DNA of 42,354 nt from an uncultured Ruminococcus sp. (GTDB lineage Bacteria; Bacillota; Clostridia; Lachnospirales; Lachnospiraceae): contig CAJFGR010000015.1 in NCBI GenBank assembly GCA_904377845.1, positions 1 through 42,354 of the forward strand, read 5' to 3'. This document shows, in pieces, positions 41,039-42,354 of the stretch (the first letter of the stretch is position 1; each line of letters starts with the position of its first letter). A program made the translations under genes and the position numbers. The notes under the pieces were generated by a model. The model did no database searches and was not told the origin of the DNA. It worked only from the letters and a program-made list of their open reading frames with translations.

Positions 41039-41605
41039 TCACACATTTCGGCTCTTTCCGTTTTGAAGCATTGACAGATAGGAAGTCCGCACGGTATCTG
41101 AAATCTGATATCCAAGACTGTTCAGAACACTTTCTATCTGTCCGAGCGCATCATCTTTCTTTTCTTCGCTGTCAGCCAGGATCTCCAGTTCCAGAAATTC
41201 TCCAAGACCATGTACATTGTCCAGACATACAGTTATGGATTCTTTCTGCAGCATCAACCTTTTCTTAATCACTTCAGGAGCCACGGGAATATATCCGATC
41301 GCCTGCAGGATATTTCTGCAGACAGCCCCATCCTCCACACCGGTTTCCAGCTCTTCCCGGGTCATAGTACGTGTGTCCAGCTTCTTTCCCTTAAAATTGA
41401 TCTGCGCCCAGACCTTTCCTGAAAGATGATCTTTCGTTTCACGCACCCGCAGCGCCTCATCATTCGTCCTTATATCTCCCTGCTGATTGTCAAAGTATGT
41501 ATCATGTTCTTCAATAAGGCATTTCTCTTTAAACCCGAATTCTTTAAGCGCGCTCTTAATCTCATCAAGATCTGTGACCGGAAGCTTTACTTCTACTTCA
41601 ATCAT
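41039..41605 (-). CDS. CYTH-domain protein (class IV adenylate cyclase-like)
   Basis: A 188-residue triphosphate-tunnel protein. The ExExK motif is MIEVEVKLPV at the very start (EVEVK), with DTYFDN, ALRVRET, KGKK and LELEI as the other tunnel strands. Family members hydrolyse triphosphate, act on thiamine triphosphate or make cAMP (CyaB type); the substrate here is unknown. I start it at ATG 41605, which follows GAGGAG and begins at the ExExK motif, rather than seven codons upstream. Confidence 0.9.
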   Translation of the reverse strand: MIEVEVKLPVTDLDEIKSALKEFGFKEKCLIEEHDTYFDNQQGDIRTNDEALRVRETKDHLSGKVWAQINFKGKKLDTRTMTREELETGVEDGAVCRNILQAIGYIPVAPEVIKKRLMLQKESITVCLDNVHGLGEFLELEILADSEEKKDDALGQIESVLNSLGYQISDTVRTSYLSMLQNGKSRNV

Positions 41606-41652
41606 CTTAACTCCTCTTTTTCTCAAATACAGCGGTCATATCCGTTTCTTCC

Positions 41653-42123
41653 TTATTGCCTCGAACATTTTTCTGCGTCAATCGCCAGTGTAAACATCAG
41701 CACGTGCAATGCGTCTTTCGGATTTGCAATATCAAGAACATAGGTATCTGTCATATGGAAAAGCTCCTTAGATATAACCGCTACCGTTCTCCCTGCGCCA
41801 TCCGTAATAGAATAATTCCATTCCGTCCAGTCCCCTTCGATGTGCCAGCCATTAAAATCAATATTATAGCGCGGCTTCAGAAAAGTCAGCTCCTTACTGA
41901 TAGAGCCGATCATCTGATCCCTTTCATATACCTCAAACTTCGGAAGGAATGTAAACACGCGCTCCTTCACCATTCCCAGTTCCCTGCCGCCGGCATCAAA
42001 TATCTTAAGGCAGTGTCCCCATGCCAACTCTCCCTTTACCACATAAGCCGTATTTTCATATTCATCATAAATATCATAGCTGTCCAGCCATGAAAAAAAT
42101 CTCTGTTTAAATAATAGCTTCAT
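41653..42123 (-). CDS. LURP-one-related family protein
   Basis: A 156-residue protein of the LURP-one/Tubby-like fold (YxjI-like). Repeated strand motifs appear: YVVKGELAWGHCLKIFDAGGRELGMVKER, then FEVYERDQMIGSISKELTFLKPRYNI, then WNYSITDGAGRTVAVISKEL and DTYVLDIANPKDAL. The fold resembles Tubby and scramblase-like proteins and may bind phospholipid, though no bacterial role is established. No transmembrane segment is present. It may be co-transcribed with the CYTH gene 47 bp downstream. Confidence 0.85.
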   Translation of the reverse strand: MKLLFKQRFFSWLDSYDIYDEYENTAYVVKGELAWGHCLKIFDAGGRELGMVKERVFTFLPKFEVYERDQMIGSISKELTFLKPRYNIDFNGWHIEGDWTEWNYSITDGAGRTVAVISKELFHMTDTYVLDIANPKDALHVLMFTLAIDAEKCSRQ

Positions 42124-42304
42124 GCGTTTATCCTCCCTGATATGAATTGCCGCATTGGCTTTACCTCAATAAAAATACTTTAATCTTTTTTCCATCATTT
42201 GTTAGCTCTATTAATAAATCCCTCTTCTTTTAAGTTAACAACTTCATCGAGAAATCGTAAACGTCAAATCGCTCGCCTTTCACTAAATTGAGTTTTAGTC
42301 CATA

Positions 42305-42336
42305 CTTGAAAAAAACAATAGATTTTTTCAAGGAGG
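42305..42336 (+). promoter_or_regulatory. Hairpin touching a ribosome site
   Basis: CTTGAAAAAA (42305-42314) and TTTTTTCAAG (42323-42332) form a 10-bp stem. Its right arm runs into AAGGAGG (42330-42336), the ribosome site of the next gene, and could limit its translation. Confidence 0.5.
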
Positions 42337-42346
42337 AACTAACATC

Positions 42347-42354
42347 ATGGATCA
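42347..42354 (+). CDS. Start of a gene cut by the window edge
   Basis: An ATG at 42347 follows AAGGAGG with a 10-bp spacer. Only Met-Asp and part of a third codon are in the window, so the product cannot be named. Confidence 0.6.

Overview
The window reads as a chromosomal segment of a Gram-positive anaerobe of the Clostridia, most likely a Lachnospiraceae gut commensal. Support comes from strong AGGAGG ribosome sites, TTGACA/TATAAT promoters, a T-box riboswitch, a ClpC/McsA pair, a CvfB-type S1 protein, a sortase-type cell-wall anchor and a moderate GC content. The genus cannot be fixed from the sequence alone. No rRNA, tRNA or CRISPR array was seen.

Layout. (1) 58-1802, minus: coaX-dusB housekeeping pair. 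(2) 1956-7325: a five-gene minus-strand operon (SCP2-like protein, membrane-anchored alpha/beta hydrolase, condensation-domain acyltransferase, acyl carrier protein, AMP-dependent acyl ligase) divergent from a TetR regulator, with repeated operator-like sites between them. It looks like a small, self-contained acyl-activation and acyl-transfer pathway of unknown product and is the best candidate for an undescribed system. (3) 7341-11131: aldose epimerase, a trigger-factor-like lipoprotein and cardiolipin synthase. (4) 11163-14923: a large surface phosphoesterase plus beta-propeller protein whose upstream region carries a PhoP-box-like array. (5) 15005-23200: a conserved membrane-anchored protein, a 183-bp nearly fully self-complementary element, then the minus-strand genes DUF1934, murI, pfkA, dnaE, a Crh/HPr-like small protein and cvfB.

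(6) 23243-32956 is more accessory and shows decay. It has a LacI C-terminal remnant, an inositol monophosphatase, a PD-(D/E)XK nuclease of the Rpn/transposase type, an XRE regulator fused to glycine pentad repeats, a fusion of an EndoQ-like deaminated-DNA endonuclease with a UvrD helicase, a broken MFS exporter, a Mn-type superoxide dismutase, a TipA-type regulator that lost its DNA-binding domain but kept its MerR-type promoter, and a cysteine-rich MarR regulator. (7) 33048-36074: mcsA-clpC without ctsR or mcsB, under a promoter with a perfect palindrome at the predicted start point. (8) 36099-40766: degV, a CobD/HisC-like aminotransferase, and metG with a methionine T-box leader; related palindromic repeats flank metG on both sides. 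(9) 41039-42354: a CYTH-domain protein, a LURP-one protein and the first codons of a plus-strand gene cut by the window edge.

Gene starts were moved inward from the longest frame wherever a clear ribosome site identified the real start (coaX, SCP2 protein, tetR, DUF1934, Crh-like gene, inositol monophosphatase, clpC, metG, CYTH).
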